From positions 114,501 to 178,500 of the forward strand of contig JAJOZX010003317.1 in the NCBI GenBank assembly GCA_023014485.1: a stretch of 64,000 bases of DNA, written 5' to 3'. Numbering within the stretch: the first letter of the stretch is position 1; each line of letters starts with the position of its first letter. Below the pieces are notes generated by a model. The model was not told the origin of the DNA. It saw only the letters and a list, made by a program, of their open reading frames with translations, and did not search any database. This DNA comes from Bathynomus jamesi (lineage: Eukaryota; Arthropoda; Malacostraca; Isopoda; Cirolanidae). The translations under genes and the position numbers were made by a program. Of the stretch, positions 34,773 through 46,630 are shown piece by piece.

Positions 34773-37700
34773 TAGGGTGTGTCAATTTTGGGGGTGAAAT
34801 GACTAAATTGAAAATCATGTGATTCGGTAGCAATTTAATGTAATCATTTGGCATAGAAAATAATATCCTTGCTTCAAGAACAATAAAAAATAACTCCTAC
34901 CTACATCAATTTTATTTTAATTCAAAAATTCCATTTTTTCGTAAATTCGTAACAAAATAACAAATGTGCGCAAACATCCTGTCAACATTTAAAGTGGCAA
35001 TAAGATATCATTCAGAGTCTTTATTGAAAGTAACCAATGCAGTCATGTCCTTTTTGCTGCGGTTCCTTGACATCAGCATTCGGCTTGCTACTTGCGCTTT
35101 GATGTAGCCTTCTCGCCTCTCGTGACTGTAAACTTGACTAGCTGTTTCTGTGACCATTTTCACACACCTCTCCACACTCTGAGTGTGAGAAGGCCACTTT
35201 GGCACTTGCATTGGGGCCTCTTTAAGTTGTGTTAAATCTTTGTTTGTTATACATGTTGTCAGTGGTGGCTCCAAAACTTCCGAACTCAAGTTAACTAATT
35301 CTGACAATTTCGTGGCATTGACGTTTATCGGAGGTACCTTCCTTGTCTGAACAGAGCAGTCTCCCAGCTGGTCATCATCTAGTGATGTTCCTCTAAGCTT
35401 TAGAATGATTTCCACAGCCTCAGTTCGCTCTTTGGTACATTGGCTGCAGAGTATTGCTTGCAAAACTGCCTCTGGCCTAGCATACCAAGCGGACCTTCTC
35501 ACCACAGGTAACACGATGTCCACCACTACTTTCCTTTCGGTTCTCAGTAGCTGTAATTGAAACAAGATGTGGTTGGGCCCCTCCATCCACATTGGATTAA
35601 GTTTTACATTGAACCAGTGAGGAAGATAAAACCCAATAATAAATTCAACAATCAACATCAAATTCTGTAGCATTTTGCCCTTCAGTGCATGTTTGGAAAC
35701 CAAAATCCTGCAGAAACGAATCGCTGTAGTTAACCAACGACTGTGACTTACGGGTCCAATCTCCAAGAGAGCCAGATTTTGAGGCAACCATCCTGATCTG
35801 ATTGCTTGAACAATACGATAAGTGTAAGATTGATCCGTGCTGAGGTCTTTGATAACTTCTTCAGACAACACTGGAAGGGGAGGGCCTACTTCGACCTTTG
35901 GAAATTTTGGATTTATTTCTAATTCCGTTGCTTCATCTAGCGTGTTGCCAAGGGGGCCTGACCACTTGTTGTTGCTCTTTGTAGGACCATCAAGTTCCTG
36001 GATGAGACGACGAAGAGTAGTTCCCCTGTGTGCAAATCACATACAATCCAAACAAGCCTTCTTCCAAGTTTTTTCTCTAAATGCGTCATAACACTGCCCT
36101 GCCATCCAGTATTCACCGCAGTTGAGGCTCCACCAACGGCCTGCAGTGAACTGTCAAGTCTTCTTTCTTGAAGCCAACATATTATTTGATCAGCAATTGC
36201 CTCTGCATGTTTCTTGCCTTCTACTTCAGCTTCAGGAACAAAGTGAAACAAATAGCGGCCACCAGGTTCGGAACACACAGAGTAGTGTTCTTCTTTGATG
36301 AGACCGGGAAACTTTCTGTCCATTCCCTCTACCTCTAGGAGAACTTTTGTGTCATCTCTTCTTCCATCAAACAAAAGGCAAGAGAGACCTTCCTCCTTCA
36401 AATCTTTTTCATGCTGATCAGATATTTCCTTCATTATTTTTTCTTGTGCTCTTCTTATCTTATTATGATCTATCACTAAGGATGTATCCTCTCGGCTGAT
36501 GAGGCCTGCATCTATCCAAGCGGCAGTGGCAATCTCTGCAGTCTCTCGTAGCCCCGTATGGTGGCGAATACTGGCAAGGGCAATGTTTGAGATGTCTTTA
36601 GTGTTGTATTTCATTCTCTTCGGCGAAGGTTCAGATGGCATTTTGGAGCTATCATCTGATGTTGTTTCTTTCTGTTCATCTGAAGAGCTTTCAAAGAAGT
36701 GAGAAACCTCTTGATAGAGCTCTTCATCTCTTTGGGTGGCTTCTTCACTCTTCTTTTTCTTCCTTTCTTCCCTCTCTCGGATTTTCTCTTTTTTCTTAGC
36801 AATAACAATCTGTGTTTTGGTTTCTGAATAATCTGCCGAACCAATCTGCATACTTCCTTGGACTCCTGCCTTTGTTCTCTGCGCCTTTATGAAAGCCAGC
36901 TCCAAAACAGGGATCTTCTTCTCACGAGGACAGCGACAATCAATGTGAGGGTGAGGTTCTCTTCTGCATGAGGGAGAACAATTGGCTTCAGAACACAAGT
37001 CTATGGGACACTGGCAGTTAAAAATGTCAAGAAGAGTATCAAGTGTGTGCAGAAATTTATTTTTCTTTGCTAGTTTTCCTTTACCAAGTGATGTCTCAAC
37101 TGCTTCGTGCCACAGCTTTGTTAATTTTAGCTCAATAGTTCTATACTGATTGAGTACAGGTGGTTTGAATAACACATTACCTTTTTTCCACTGATGCAGA
37201 AGAGGGGGAATCATGTCCCTTATGAGCTCTTTCTCTGTGTAGTTCCTTCTATCCTTTGTATTTTGTTCACGAAGGAGTAACCCTAGTCTCAGCATGTCTC
37301 GCACTGTTGGTAGTTCTGATACGGGAAGCTCCTTGCCTGTACCGACTAACAGGCTGAAGTAGCATGACGACTGACCTCTTGTCTTCAATTTTGGCATCTT
37401 AGGAATATCTGAAAAGAAAGAAAAACATTTAAGTATTTTATATCAATTACGATGTTTCAAAGTTTAGTCGTTCGATGTTCTAAAATTCAATAAAAAAATA
37501 TTTCATGGGATTACAACATAATTAGACAGAAGAATATGACAATAATAAATAATTGTAATAATCAATATTATAATCCATACTTACAGTTAAACTGTCGTAT
37601 TCGTCTAGTAGAATAACTATGAAGTAGGTACAAGAGCAATAACAGCAAACCACCGTCTATGACATCTAAGAGGCAACTGAGGACTGAGAGTGAGGGACAG

Positions 37701-37983
37701 TTCTATTTATGTTGTGACTTGTACATTGTACAACAACTATATGACCTTAAAAACACTCCATATGCGATCAGTGGGATAATTCTGTGACAGATGAATAGGT
37801 AATCAATTTATGTCCTATTATTTAGTAAAAGAGTCAATTTCTGAAACTTTAAGGTAAAATTGATGTAGGTAAGGTTATTTTATTTCATTTTGGTTGGCCA
37901 ATTTCAAGTTTGGACATGAAAAGACACTATATTTTCACTACCAAAATTGATTTGAAAAAAGTTGACAAAATTGACACACCCTA
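34773..37983 (-). mobile_element. hAT-like transposon 2, nearly complete
   Basis: The tips TAGGGTGTGTCAATTTTG and CAAAATTGACACACCCTA are exact complements. The flanks are CTAATTAG (34763-34770, then TC) and CTAATTAT (37984-37991), an imperfect 8-bp target duplication. Interior subterminal blocks also mirror (AAAATGGG side against TTGATGTAGG side only loosely). It carries one long minus-strand gene related to that of hAT-like transposon 1. Confidence 0.85.
35008..37397 (-). pseudogene. hAT-like transposase, full length with one frameshift
   Basis: Starts MPKLKTRGQSSCYFSLL at 37397. 37397-35937 and 35871-35008 overlap in reading: a single frameshift near 36020 separates IVCDLHTGEL from LRRLIQELDGPTKS. 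The total is about 790 residues. Order: helical N-terminus, a Cys/His cluster (CQCPIDLCSEANC, DCRCPREKK), a basic/acidic low-complexity region (REREERKKKKSEEATQ), LSCLLFDGRRDDTK (candidate first Asp), AVGGASTAVNTG, CDLH, HSRWLTTAIRFCRI, and HTQSVERCVKMVTETAS. In transposon 1 the second motif is GCDGTAVNTG, so the presumed catalytic Asp is lost here (CDG to GAS). Hence it is probably inactive for two reasons. Confidence 0.75.
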
Positions 37984-38143
37984 CTAATTATCAAGGTTAG
38001 GTCACTTTTAATGTTTCTAAAGACTGAAGGGGATAGAAAAACAAATGTCCATATAAAGCATATGAAACGCAAACAATTTTTGCTGTTTTTTCTTCTTGTT
38101 TACGTGGAAATCTTATGCTTATTCTATTTGATAATTTAGTAAA

Positions 38144-38773
38144 TCATTTAAATATCTTTTCCAACTCAGACAAAGTTTTGTTTCCATATTCAGGTAATAT
38201 GAAGAATAGTGTGACAGCATTAACAACATTGACTCCCGCAAACATTATCAAAGTTGGCCCAACGTTCAGTGCCTCTAGAAAGTTAGGAGTAACATTAACT
38301 GCAATGAAGTGAAATATTATTGCCACTGTTACGACTATTGCTGTAGATAAAAATTTAACTTCTGAAGGAATCAGCTCTCCCAGTAACAGGAAAGGTAATG
38401 GTCTTATTCCAATTCCACTTATGACAATGAAGAAAAGAAGAGCGATGAGAGGGACCATTTTTAGGGTTTCCAACTCAAAATAAAGAGTTAAACCACTGAC
38501 GAGTAAACTCACACCAGCACCAGAGAACGAGCCGATCAACATATTTCGTCTTCCAAATTTATTTTGAACAATGCTAAACAAAAATAAACTTAAGAGTCTG
38601 GCTGTGCTAATAATAATTGTGCACAGAAATATATCAACACCAATATCCGCTTCATAAAATATGGGTAAAGCATAATAAAATAGTATAGATTGTCCATTAA
38701 ATTCTCTGAATCCAAATATTGTTACAGCAAGGAGTAAAGTTTTCCAGTTTTGGGATTTTTTCATAAGTGGTAT
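38144..38773 (-). CDS. Sugar transporter (Tret1-like), last coding exon
   Basis: Acceptor TTTTAATTTCAG precedes 38773; the exon opens in phase 0 with IPLMKKSQNWKTLLLAV and ends at a TGA (209 codons). It encodes the second half of a major facilitator sugar porter, which moves hexoses or trehalose across the plasma membrane down a gradient. Visible features: transmembrane helix 7 with REFNG where the family has QQxSG, NKFGRRN in the inter-helix loop, the RPLPFLLLGELIPSEVKFLS segment (family G-P-x-P-W-x-L-x-x-E-x-F-P), and PEYGNKTLSELEKIF (family PETKGKTLEEI). Altered QQxSG and PxPW motifs suggest a divergent member with changed substrate. Upstream exon at 46631-46786 joins in phase. Confidence 0.88.
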   Translation of the reverse strand: MPLMKKSQNWKTLLLAVTIFGFREFNGQSILFYYALPIFYEADIGVDIFLCTIIISTARLLSLFLFSIVQNKFGRRNMLIGSFSGAGVSLLVSGLTLYFELETLKMVPLIALLFFIVISGIGIRPLPFLLLGELIPSEVKFLSTAIVVTVAIIFHFIAVNVTPNFLEALNVGPTLIMFAGVNVVNAVTLFFILPEYGNKTLSELEKIFK

Positions 38774-38934
38774 CTGAAATTAAAAAAAACTAATATAATC
38801 TGTCGTATATTTAAACAACCGAGGAAACGCATAATGCTTTCTCATTCACGGGTATTTTACGTGTTAACCCTCCCTCACTCGAGGTAATGACGAACATTTC
38901 ATTCAAACTATCCGGTAAAACGCTGGGCTCTTAT

Positions 38935-41576
38935 AAAGGTAATTGTAAGCATAAACCGTAAACATTCTCTCTATAAACTATGGAAGAATCATACTATCAA
39001 TGAACAAACATATAAAAATTATCGTAACAGAATAAATTCGCTCATAACAAACGATTATGGAATACTCTAAAGTTTTTATTTAACGCCAAAAAAAAGACAA
39101 ATCTTATAAATTTATTCAAACAGGATGGAATTTCTTACAGTGATCCCAGAGACATGGCCACTTTATTTAATGTTTCTTTTCGAAAATAGGAAGCAATAGG
39201 CAGCAGCCATTCCAGAATCAGACAGTCACTACCAAGTACCAACAATATATGCCACAACCCATACCAAATACTTTCTTCTTTGAATCAATTCTGCCAAACG
39301 AAACATCAGCTACATTGAAAAACTTAAAAAATGAAAGCGCTGATATCAGTTCAATTCCAGTGAAAATACAACAAAACAATATAACAACCACACCCACAAA
39401 ACTTATGAATGAGTCAACAGTACAAGGTGTATTCCCTGATCACCTGAAGATAGCCAGAGTTGTCCAGTATTCAAATCAGGCAGTTCTGATTCTCTATCCA
39501 GTTACCGGCCAATCTCCATCTTACCAACTTTGAGTAAAGTAAGAGTATTTGCAAGAATCGTATACGAGAGACTAATCAAATTCTAAGCTAAATGCGACAT
39601 CCTAGCAAAATACAATTTGGGTTTAGAGAAGACCACACCACAGAAGACGCCATCAACATGCTATTAGAAAATATTTATAAAAACCTAAACTACAAAAAAC
39701 ATACAATCTTAGTTTTCCTTGATCTGTCGAAAGCCTTTCATACGCTTTCACATTATATCTTACTAGACAACTTAAACACATATGGCATGAAGAGAAATAT
39801 GCTAAATCGGTTTAAGTCGTAGCTCTCTAATCGTCACCAATATGTTAAAGAAATGACATTTCATCAGAATATGCTTTATTGGAAAGTGGGGTTTCCAAGT
39901 ATCTATCCTTGGATCCTTATTCTTCTTAATGCATGTAAATGATTTTTATCGCTCGATAACATTAGACTGTATTTAGTATTATGATAATAAAAACCCACTC
40001 TAATAGAGAGAGTTTATTTCCACAACAGTTTCGATGCCCACTGGCATTCTCTTCAGGTGGATACAGAGGATGCCAGTGGGCATCGAAACTGTTGTGGAAA
40101 TAAACTCTGTCTATTAGAGTGGGTTTTTATTATCATAATTTGACCTTCACGTAGAAAAGTGAAGTTTTTTGCATGTATTTAGTATACAGATAATACAACA
40201 CTCACTTCTACACACCACGATAACAACTACCTAATGAACGAAGTGAACAGACAATTAGATCGTGTATATAAATGGATGTTTGCAAATAAGCTTTTACTAA
40301 ACTTGACAAAATCATCATATATGATTTAACTAAAAAAAACTTCAATCGGGCCCACACCATTAATAATTGGAAACAATCTTCTTGGAAAAGTAAGTGAAGA
40401 TAAAGTTTTTGGCATCAAGTTAGATGAAAAATAAAATCTTAAAAGCCACACACAATATATCAAATAAAAAATATCTAGATTTCTCTACATAATATTTAAA
40501 CTCAAAAAAACAATTCCCCAAAATGCCCTCCTAACACTGTACAGTATTACTCATTTAATCATCCACACTTACAATATGGAATCACAGCATGGGGTAGTAC
40601 AAAGAATTATATACTATATCTACTGGACATAATCCATAAAAAATGCTTGCGAACTCTCTCAAACAATGATAACAGATGGTCTCATACCTCTCCAATGTTC
40701 AGAAATTTAAATATTCTAAAACTATATGACCTGTATAAACTTGCTGTCGGTATCAGTATGTACAAAGTTGCTAATAATAGAAACTATACTTCGCCCATTC
40801 GCAGGGAGATTACCACCCCCCTCTCAGACCAACCATAATCATAACACAATGCTTCCCAATGATTTCATACTTAAACCAGATTATTCCATGCAAATTGCAG
40901 GAAATGCTCTCTCCTACAAAGGGGCGGATATATCGAACGCTATACCTATAAATATCAGACAAGCAACATCGTTAATTTCATTTCGCAACTCACTAAAGAA
41001 ACACTTTATTAATTCCTGTTAACGTATATATATATATATATATATATTTCAACTTGTAAATATTACTAAACAATGAAAAATCACCTATTATATATGCAAA
41101 ATCATTATTGCTAATATGTAATATTAGAAATTAATTATTATCGGTAATTTAACATGTTCTCTTTACCTTATTGTTTCCCACATTTTATTTTTTATTTTTA
41201 TTTTTATTTCCATTACCATATCGTATTGTTTACCTGTTCCTTTTCTATTATTTCAAAGAATATTTCAATTTTCATTTGTAATGACAGAGTTAACTAAATG
41301 CAACTTTATTTTATTTTTTACTACTAATTCTAGTTATATTTCTTACTTTCCTTTGTAAAAATAGAAATGAATCTCAAAGATTTTTGCCTGAAAAGCTGTC
41401 ATGCTTCCCAACGGCATATTCAGATAGGAATACTGTAATTAAATTACTTGTCACTTGAAAAAAAAAAGCAAAATTAAACATTAATGCCAACATTAAGTAA
41501 ACTTATATGGATGTAATGTATATAGGTTACGTAATGTGTTCTTTCTGAATAAAGATTATTATTATTATTATTATTA
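38935..41576 (+). mobile_element. Degenerate LINE with (ATT)n tail
   Basis: Remnant phrases of a LINE linker (NLINLFKQDGISYSDPRD near 39110) and reverse transcriptase: IQFGFREDHTTEDAINML and VFLDLSKAFHTLSHYILLDNL (39592-39822), YTDNTTLTS (about 40187, YADD changed to YTDN), WMFANKLLLNLTKS, and a C-terminal GRLPPPSQTNHNHNTMLP. It ends in CTGAATAAAG then (ATT)n at 41546-41576. Many stops. A 194-bp insert sits in the catalytic region at 39980-40173. Confidence 0.75.
39980..40173 (-). mobile_element. 194-bp fold-back insert with a hammerhead-like core
   Basis: Flanked by the 12-bp direct repeat TGTATTTAGTAT (39968-39979 and 40174-40185), interrupting the LINE reading frame. It consists of two ~62-bp arms in inverted orientation (sharing AAAAACCCACTCTAATAGA and TTTCCACAACAGTTTCGATG). 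On the minus strand 40028-40056 reads CTGAAGA, a stem ATGCC/GGCAT, then GAAAC: the conserved core layout of hammerhead motifs found at Penelope ends. A small hairpin CTTCAC...GTGAAG lies at the right end. Confidence 0.75.
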
Positions 41577-41723
41577 TTAAAGTTCGTGCGTGTTTTTTTT
41601 TGCTCAAAGCCAAATTACTAAGGATGACACTTTGCAGATGGTAGTAGAAAGAGCAGCAAATCTAAAACAGGGGAACAGAAAGAAGGAGGAAGAAGAAATC
41701 TCAATATCTACAGCCTTGAAGTA

Positions 41724-41767
<44 letters not shown>

Positions 41768-42585
41768 CAAAAGGTAAAAAATTTACAAATGTAGTGTTTG
41801 ATTATTTTACAGTTTTAAATAAAATTATCAATTGTTTATTTAGTTGAAAGTAAATGATACTGAGTGGAAATTTCTTTTAGGATGAATTATAAAATTAAAA
41901 GTACTTAATCAAATTAGCATATTTTATATAGTTCATTATAAGGTGGGAATTTTATTACTTTGGTAATAATGGCGGTAGTAACCTTATACATTAGTAGGAG
42001 CTAATGAAGTACAGTACTTCTTTAGTGAGTTGCGAAATACATTTAATGATGAAGCCTGTCTGATATTTAGGGGATTTGCTTTCTATACATCTGCTCTTTT
42101 TAAAGAGAGTATAGTTTTTGTAGTTTTCGTTGTATAGTTTTGTTTACGTGTAAAATATTTCAGGATTCTAGCGTTATAATGATGATGTAACTAAGCTCTG
42201 CCTCAGGGAAGAAGAATTTCTTCTTTTCTTCTAGAAAATTTTGTTTCATACACTTGGCGTTTTTAACTCTCTCTCGCAGATATTAATATCATATCAAATA
42301 TTAAAAACTTGTAAAACTCTGTCACTTGTATTCTTTACTGAATAAAGTTTTTTACAATTTGAATTTTTGAAGTTTGTCCATTCTTTTATAGAGGATGTGT
42401 AGATAATATCGTCACACTCTTTAAACACTATTTTCATTCATACAGACTTTTGTATTATTTAAATTATCGATATCATAATATAAAATTTACGATCGAGTCA
42501 GTGTAATAAGATGTCCTTCTTGGATGTCTCCATTGAAAAGGTTTGCCATACGTTTCAAAACTCTGGTTTCAGCGAAAGTACTTAT

Positions 42586-42627
<42 letters not shown>
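41577..42627. other. No gene; microsatellites
   Basis: (TAA)n at 41727-41766 and (TA)n at 42589-42626. The AT-rich remainder shows no recognisable coding signal in either direction. Confidence 0.5.
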
Positions 42628-42629
<2 letters not shown>

Positions 42630-44261
42630 GGTGGTCCGAAAAAAAATGACGCATTTTTAAAAAATTAATATCTCAGTAACCCCCTTCCTTATCATGACAA
42701 TTTTTATATGCAAGATATACTTTCAAACTTCTTTTTTTGAATGCAAGAAACGGAATTCTGATATCTTTTATAGTTTCTCGCATTAACAAAAGTAACAACA
42801 TGGGTCAAAAAAACAAAAATCGCAATATAATATTCGTTTTTTTATACGATATCATTTTTATACGATATCATGCGATATTTTTGCAAGTTATTACAAACTC
42901 TACAGGAATGAACAAGTCAAATTGTGGATATTTTTATTTTTTAACAATTCGTCAGTACCCTTAATGATGTTGTCAGAGGAAGATCGTATCTCATTAAAAA
43001 TTTGTTACTAGTGAAAAAGGATGGAAACTGAAGGTTATTGCAAGAGCTTCCCGGCAAAAAGTGGAAAAGGCGTGCAGTGGAAAGACTCTTAAAGAGATTC
43101 GCGAATCGGGAAGTACTGCCAGAAAACCAGAAGCGTAGACCTAAAACAGCTTCGGTTCCAGAAAATGTGGATTACATCAACGATAAAATCTGCTCTCAAG
43201 AAGATAAACCAGGAAGTCATTTGTCACAAAGAACAATTGCTAAACATTTGAATATTGGAAAGACTTCTGTACACCGAATAATTAAAGCACAAAAACTAAA
43301 AGCCTTTAAAAGAATAGTATCTTCTAGAAAAATGATACTGTTAAGGATAAAAGAAAAACAAGGTGCAGAAAGTTACTTGATAATTTCTCTGTCGTTGATA
43401 TTAAAAAGATAGTCTTCACGGATGAAAAAGATTTCACTCTAGAAATTCCGCGAAACCGTCAAAATGATGTTGTCTACGGGCGTGGTAAAAAGTGTGACAT
43501 TTCAATAAACAGATTGTATCATGAAACGTCAAGATTCTCCAAAAAGGTTATGATATCTGCAGGGGTCTCTTGGAATGGCAAGACAGATGTTCATTTTATT
43601 GAAACTGAAAAGACAAAGGTGAATTCTGCAAATTACATTGAACTTTTAAGAACAAAATTGTTGCCGGATTGTCGTCGCCTGTATCAAGAAAATGATTTCA
43701 TATTTCAACAAGATGGAGCACCGTCGCATACAAGCTACGCCACACAGTCGTTTCTGATTAGCAATACACCAAAATTAATAACGAAAAAATGAGTGGCCAC
43801 CACAAAGCCCAGATTGTAATCCTATGGACTACTCAATTTGGGAGTTACTAAAAGAGAAGGTTTACCGAGGTCGACGAGAAAAATTCACCGAATCAGAATT
43901 AAAAAGTAAAATACTTGAATCTTGGCAAGAAATTGGCATTAATGAAGTAAGAAGTATTATTTTTGTGTGGAAGAAAAGACTTAGATTAGTGTGTCAACAG
44001 AGTGGTGGTCCAATCGATCATTACTGTAAATTAATTAGTTAAATTCTGATTAAATTTTTCCTTTCTCATGATATTCGTTTTTTTGACCCATGTTGTTACT
44101 TTTGTTAATTGCGAGAAAACTATAAAAGATATCAGAATTCCGTTTCTTGCATTCAAAAAAAGAAGTTTGAAAGTAACTTGCATATAAAAATTGTCATGAT
44201 AAGGAGGGGGGTTACTGAGATATTAATTTTTAAAAAATGCGTCATTTTTTTCGGACCAGTG
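42628..44261 (+). mobile_element. mariner with long (~190-bp) inverted repeats
   Basis: Tips CGGGTGGTCCGAAAAAAAA and the complement of TTTTTTTCGGACCAGTG are flanked by TA. The inverted repeat extends inward through TTAATATCTCAGTAACCCCC and on to GTAACAACATGGGTCAAAAA (about 42628-42815 against 44078-44261). The transposase relic lies between. Confidence 0.87.
42964..44040 (+). pseudogene. mariner transposase, broken
   Basis: N-terminal helix-turn-helix region 43038-43412 (LSQRTIAKHLNIGKTSVHRI). A frameshift precedes the first catalytic block IVFTDEKDFTL (near 43415). The second block FQQDGAPSHTSYAT is at about 43705 in frame 43514-43792. A stop separates it from WPPQSPDCNPMDYSIWELLK (about 43795). 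The Asp at MDY indicates a DD34D mariner. It ends GGPIDHYCKLIS. At least three disabling changes. Confidence 0.85.
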
Positions 44262-44429
44262 TAATCTCCCTCAGTATTTGTTTAACATAGTTAAAGGCCT
44301 CGTTTATAGTGCGGCGAATGGTAATTACGAAGATAACTTTCCTAAACGTTTTCGCAATAGCCTTCACAATTAAAAAAAGATGGGGAGCTCCATATTACTA
44401 AAGCAGACAAGGCTAACACCATAGTTATT

Positions 44430-46040
44430 ATGGACAAAGTGGACTACATCGGAAAGATGAACGAGCTTCTCCAGGACCCCGCCACATACAGCAAACTTAG
44501 GAAGAACCCGCAGGATGACGTCATCAAATCATTTAATAGTGGCTTGAAACGCATTCTCAAAGATCATAACGACTTAATTCCGCTTTTCATGTCCACTTCA
44601 CCTGCTCTGCCCTACCTTTACGGTCTTATTAAAACCCACAAACCTGCCAACCATATGCGCCCTATTATTAGCTCGGTGGGCTCTATTACTTATAAACTCT
44701 CCAAATGGCTTGTCAAAGTCTTGTCCCCCATTCTCGGAACTATCTCTGATTCACATGTAAAAAATTCCATGGATCTTACTGAAAAATTGAATAATGCACG
44801 TACTGAAACTAACGATAGATTGATCAGTTTTGATGTTTGTTCATTGTTTACAAAAGTGCCGATAGACGATATGCTTGACTTTCTCTCCCAAGAATTACAT
44901 AAGTATGACCTGCCACTACCTTCACACATTGTTTTGGAACTTATTAAGCTTTGCATCAAAGACTGTAAATTCACTTTCAATAACGAGTATTATCAACAAG
45001 TTTTTGGGATGGCCATGGGCAACCCCTTATCGCCCCTCCTCTCCAATATTTATATGGAGTTTTTCGAAATTACTTATATTCCGAGAATCCTGGGGGTTGG
45101 CATCTCGTGGTTGCGGTACGTCGACGATATTTTGTGTATCTGGCCCATGAATCGTGACCTGGATAACTTCCTCCTTCAGTTAAATGATCAAGTCCCCTCC
45201 ATTAAGTTTACTTTAGAAGTGGAACAAGACAATTCAATCCCATTTTTGGATGTGCGTGTACATAGGGAAAGCCCAGGTTTTAAGTTTAGTATCTATCGGA
45301 AAACAACAAACAATTTGTCCTACGTACACTTTTACTCGGGACATGACACCCCCACTAAGAAGGCCATTTTTTCATCAATGTTTCTCCGCGCCCTTAGGAT
45401 CGCCAGTCCAAAATACATCGATGCCGAATTGGAAAAAATCAACGGTATTGGAAGTGATTTGTGTTATCCATCTGCGTTTATGGAATCTTGTCTCAACAAG
45501 GCAAAACGAACTTTCTATCGTGTCAATAATAACACTCGTACTTTGTCAAAAAATATTTTAGTACTTCCATTTTTCCCGGGCTTTTTAGGCATTGCTAATG
45601 TACTTAAACTTTTGGATATTAATGTAGTATTTTCATATAACAATATTGTGAAAAATATCATCGTAAAAAATAGCCCTACCAATAATTCAGGCATTATCTA
45701 TAAAATTGGTTGTAAACAATGTGATTCCTTTTACATAGGTCAGACGGGAAAGGATTTGCACACACGTATAAAACAGCATCAATATTCCGTTAGAACAGGA
45801 CAGTTGTCCAGTGCCCTTTTTGTCCATTTGTCAGAGTTAGCCCACTGTATTGATTGGAATAATGCTTCAGTTTTATTCCATTCTTGCAACATTGTTAATA
45901 GAAATATTCTTGAGTCTGCCATTATCCAACTTTCAAATAACTTCAACATAAGCAAAGGTCTTTTTCAACTCGATCATGTTATTTTGAATTCCTTCCAAAC
46001 AGATTTAGATAAGAAGGGTAGAACACTAAATCTTTGGTAA
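44430..46040 (+). CDS. Penelope reverse transcriptase with GIY-YIG endonuclease
   Basis: A 536-codon frame without interruption. The reverse transcriptase has YLYGLIKTHKP, RPIISSVGSITYKLSKWL, ISFDVCSLFTKVPI, GMAMGNPLSPLLSNIYM and the catalytic WLRYVDDILCIW. The endonuclease follows: GIIYKIGCKQCDSFYIGQTG, then DLHTRIKQH and LAHCIDWNNAS..., the typical GIY-YIG order with the Cys pair. Penelope enzymes copy RNA at nicks made by this endonuclease. The N-terminal domain upstream of TKADK is lost, so this copy is probably not autonomous, but the open frame suggests recent insertion. It lies antisense inside an intron of the sugar transporter. Confidence 0.9.
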   Translation: MDKVDYIGKMNELLQDPATYSKLRKNPQDDVIKSFNSGLKRILKDHNDLIPLFMSTSPALPYLYGLIKTHKPANHMRPIISSVGSITYKLSKWLVKVLSPILGTISDSHVKNSMDLTEKLNNARTETNDRLISFDVCSLFTKVPIDDMLDFLSQELHKYDLPLPSHIVLELIKLCIKDCKFTFNNEYYQQVFGMAMGNPLSPLLSNIYMEFFEITYIPRILGVGISWLRYVDDILCIWPMNRDLDNFLLQLNDQVPSIKFTLEVEQDNSIPFLDVRVHRESPGFKFSIYRKTTNNLSYVHFYSGHDTPTKKAIFSSMFLRALRIASPKYIDAELEKINGIGSDLCYPSAFMESCLNKAKRTFYRVNNNTRTLSKNILVLPFFPGFLGIANVLKLLDINVVFSYNNIVKNIIVKNSPTNNSGIIYKIGCKQCDSFYIGQTGKDLHTRIKQHQYSVRTGQLSSALFVHLSELAHCIDWNNASVLFHSCNIVNRNILESAIIQLSNNFNISKGLFQLDHVILNSFQTDLDKKGRTLNLW

Positions 46041-46431
46041 ACTTGTCTGCTACTTTATTAACTTTTAATTTGCATTTTATTTTTATATATATCGAAACCT
46101 GACCATAGGCAGAGTGTTAAAACCCTGGCAGTTTTCCATTATAAATTTGTATTTTTATAATCCATTTGATCTTGTGCTAAAAATCGATATTATTCCTTAC
46201 AAATCTGTACGTCTCACTGATAATCCTTTAATTTTTAATTTTTAATTTTTATTTTTACTTTTCTGTTTATTGCATATATATATATATATATGTATGTATG
46301 TATATGTATATATAGATATGTATGTATATATATGTGTGTGTGTGTGTATGTATGTATGTTATTTATTTTTCTTTTTTTTTCTTTCTGTAACCTATATATA
46401 GGCTGTTACCCTTTTATGTACTTCAGTGTTC

Positions 46432-46453
46432 CTGAGGATGTCATTAGACGAAA
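46432..46453 (+). ncRNA. Hammerhead-like core in the Penelope 3' region
   Basis: CTGAGGA, then a hairpin GTC-ATTA-GAC, then GAAA: the layout CUGANGA / helix II / GAAA. Hammerhead motifs are known from Penelope elements. Helices I and III were not resolved, so activity is unproven. Confidence 0.45.
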
Positions 46454-46538
46454 GCGCTTGAGCACCATTTTGTGTTTCCTTTCCTTCGTGGTTTTATTCA
46501 TCATAAATGTTTTTCACGTGTTACTTTCGTGAAATAAT

Positions 46539-46578
<40 letters not shown>

Positions 46579-46630
46579 CGATCACGATTTATTTGTTCAT
46601 GCACTCTTGATCTTGCTTTCATTGAGCTAC

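Larger units (their letters stand above)
44283..46560 (+). mobile_element. Penelope-like element, 5'-truncated
   Basis: Coding homology starts near 44364 (LKKDGELHITKADKANT before the first ATG) and a stop lies just upstream, so the 5' part of the element is missing. The element includes the open frame at 44430-46040, a 3' region rich in (TA)n and (TG)n repeats (46271-46360), and a hammerhead-like core near 46432. The exact 3' end is unclear among TA repeats at 46540-46577. Confidence 0.8.
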
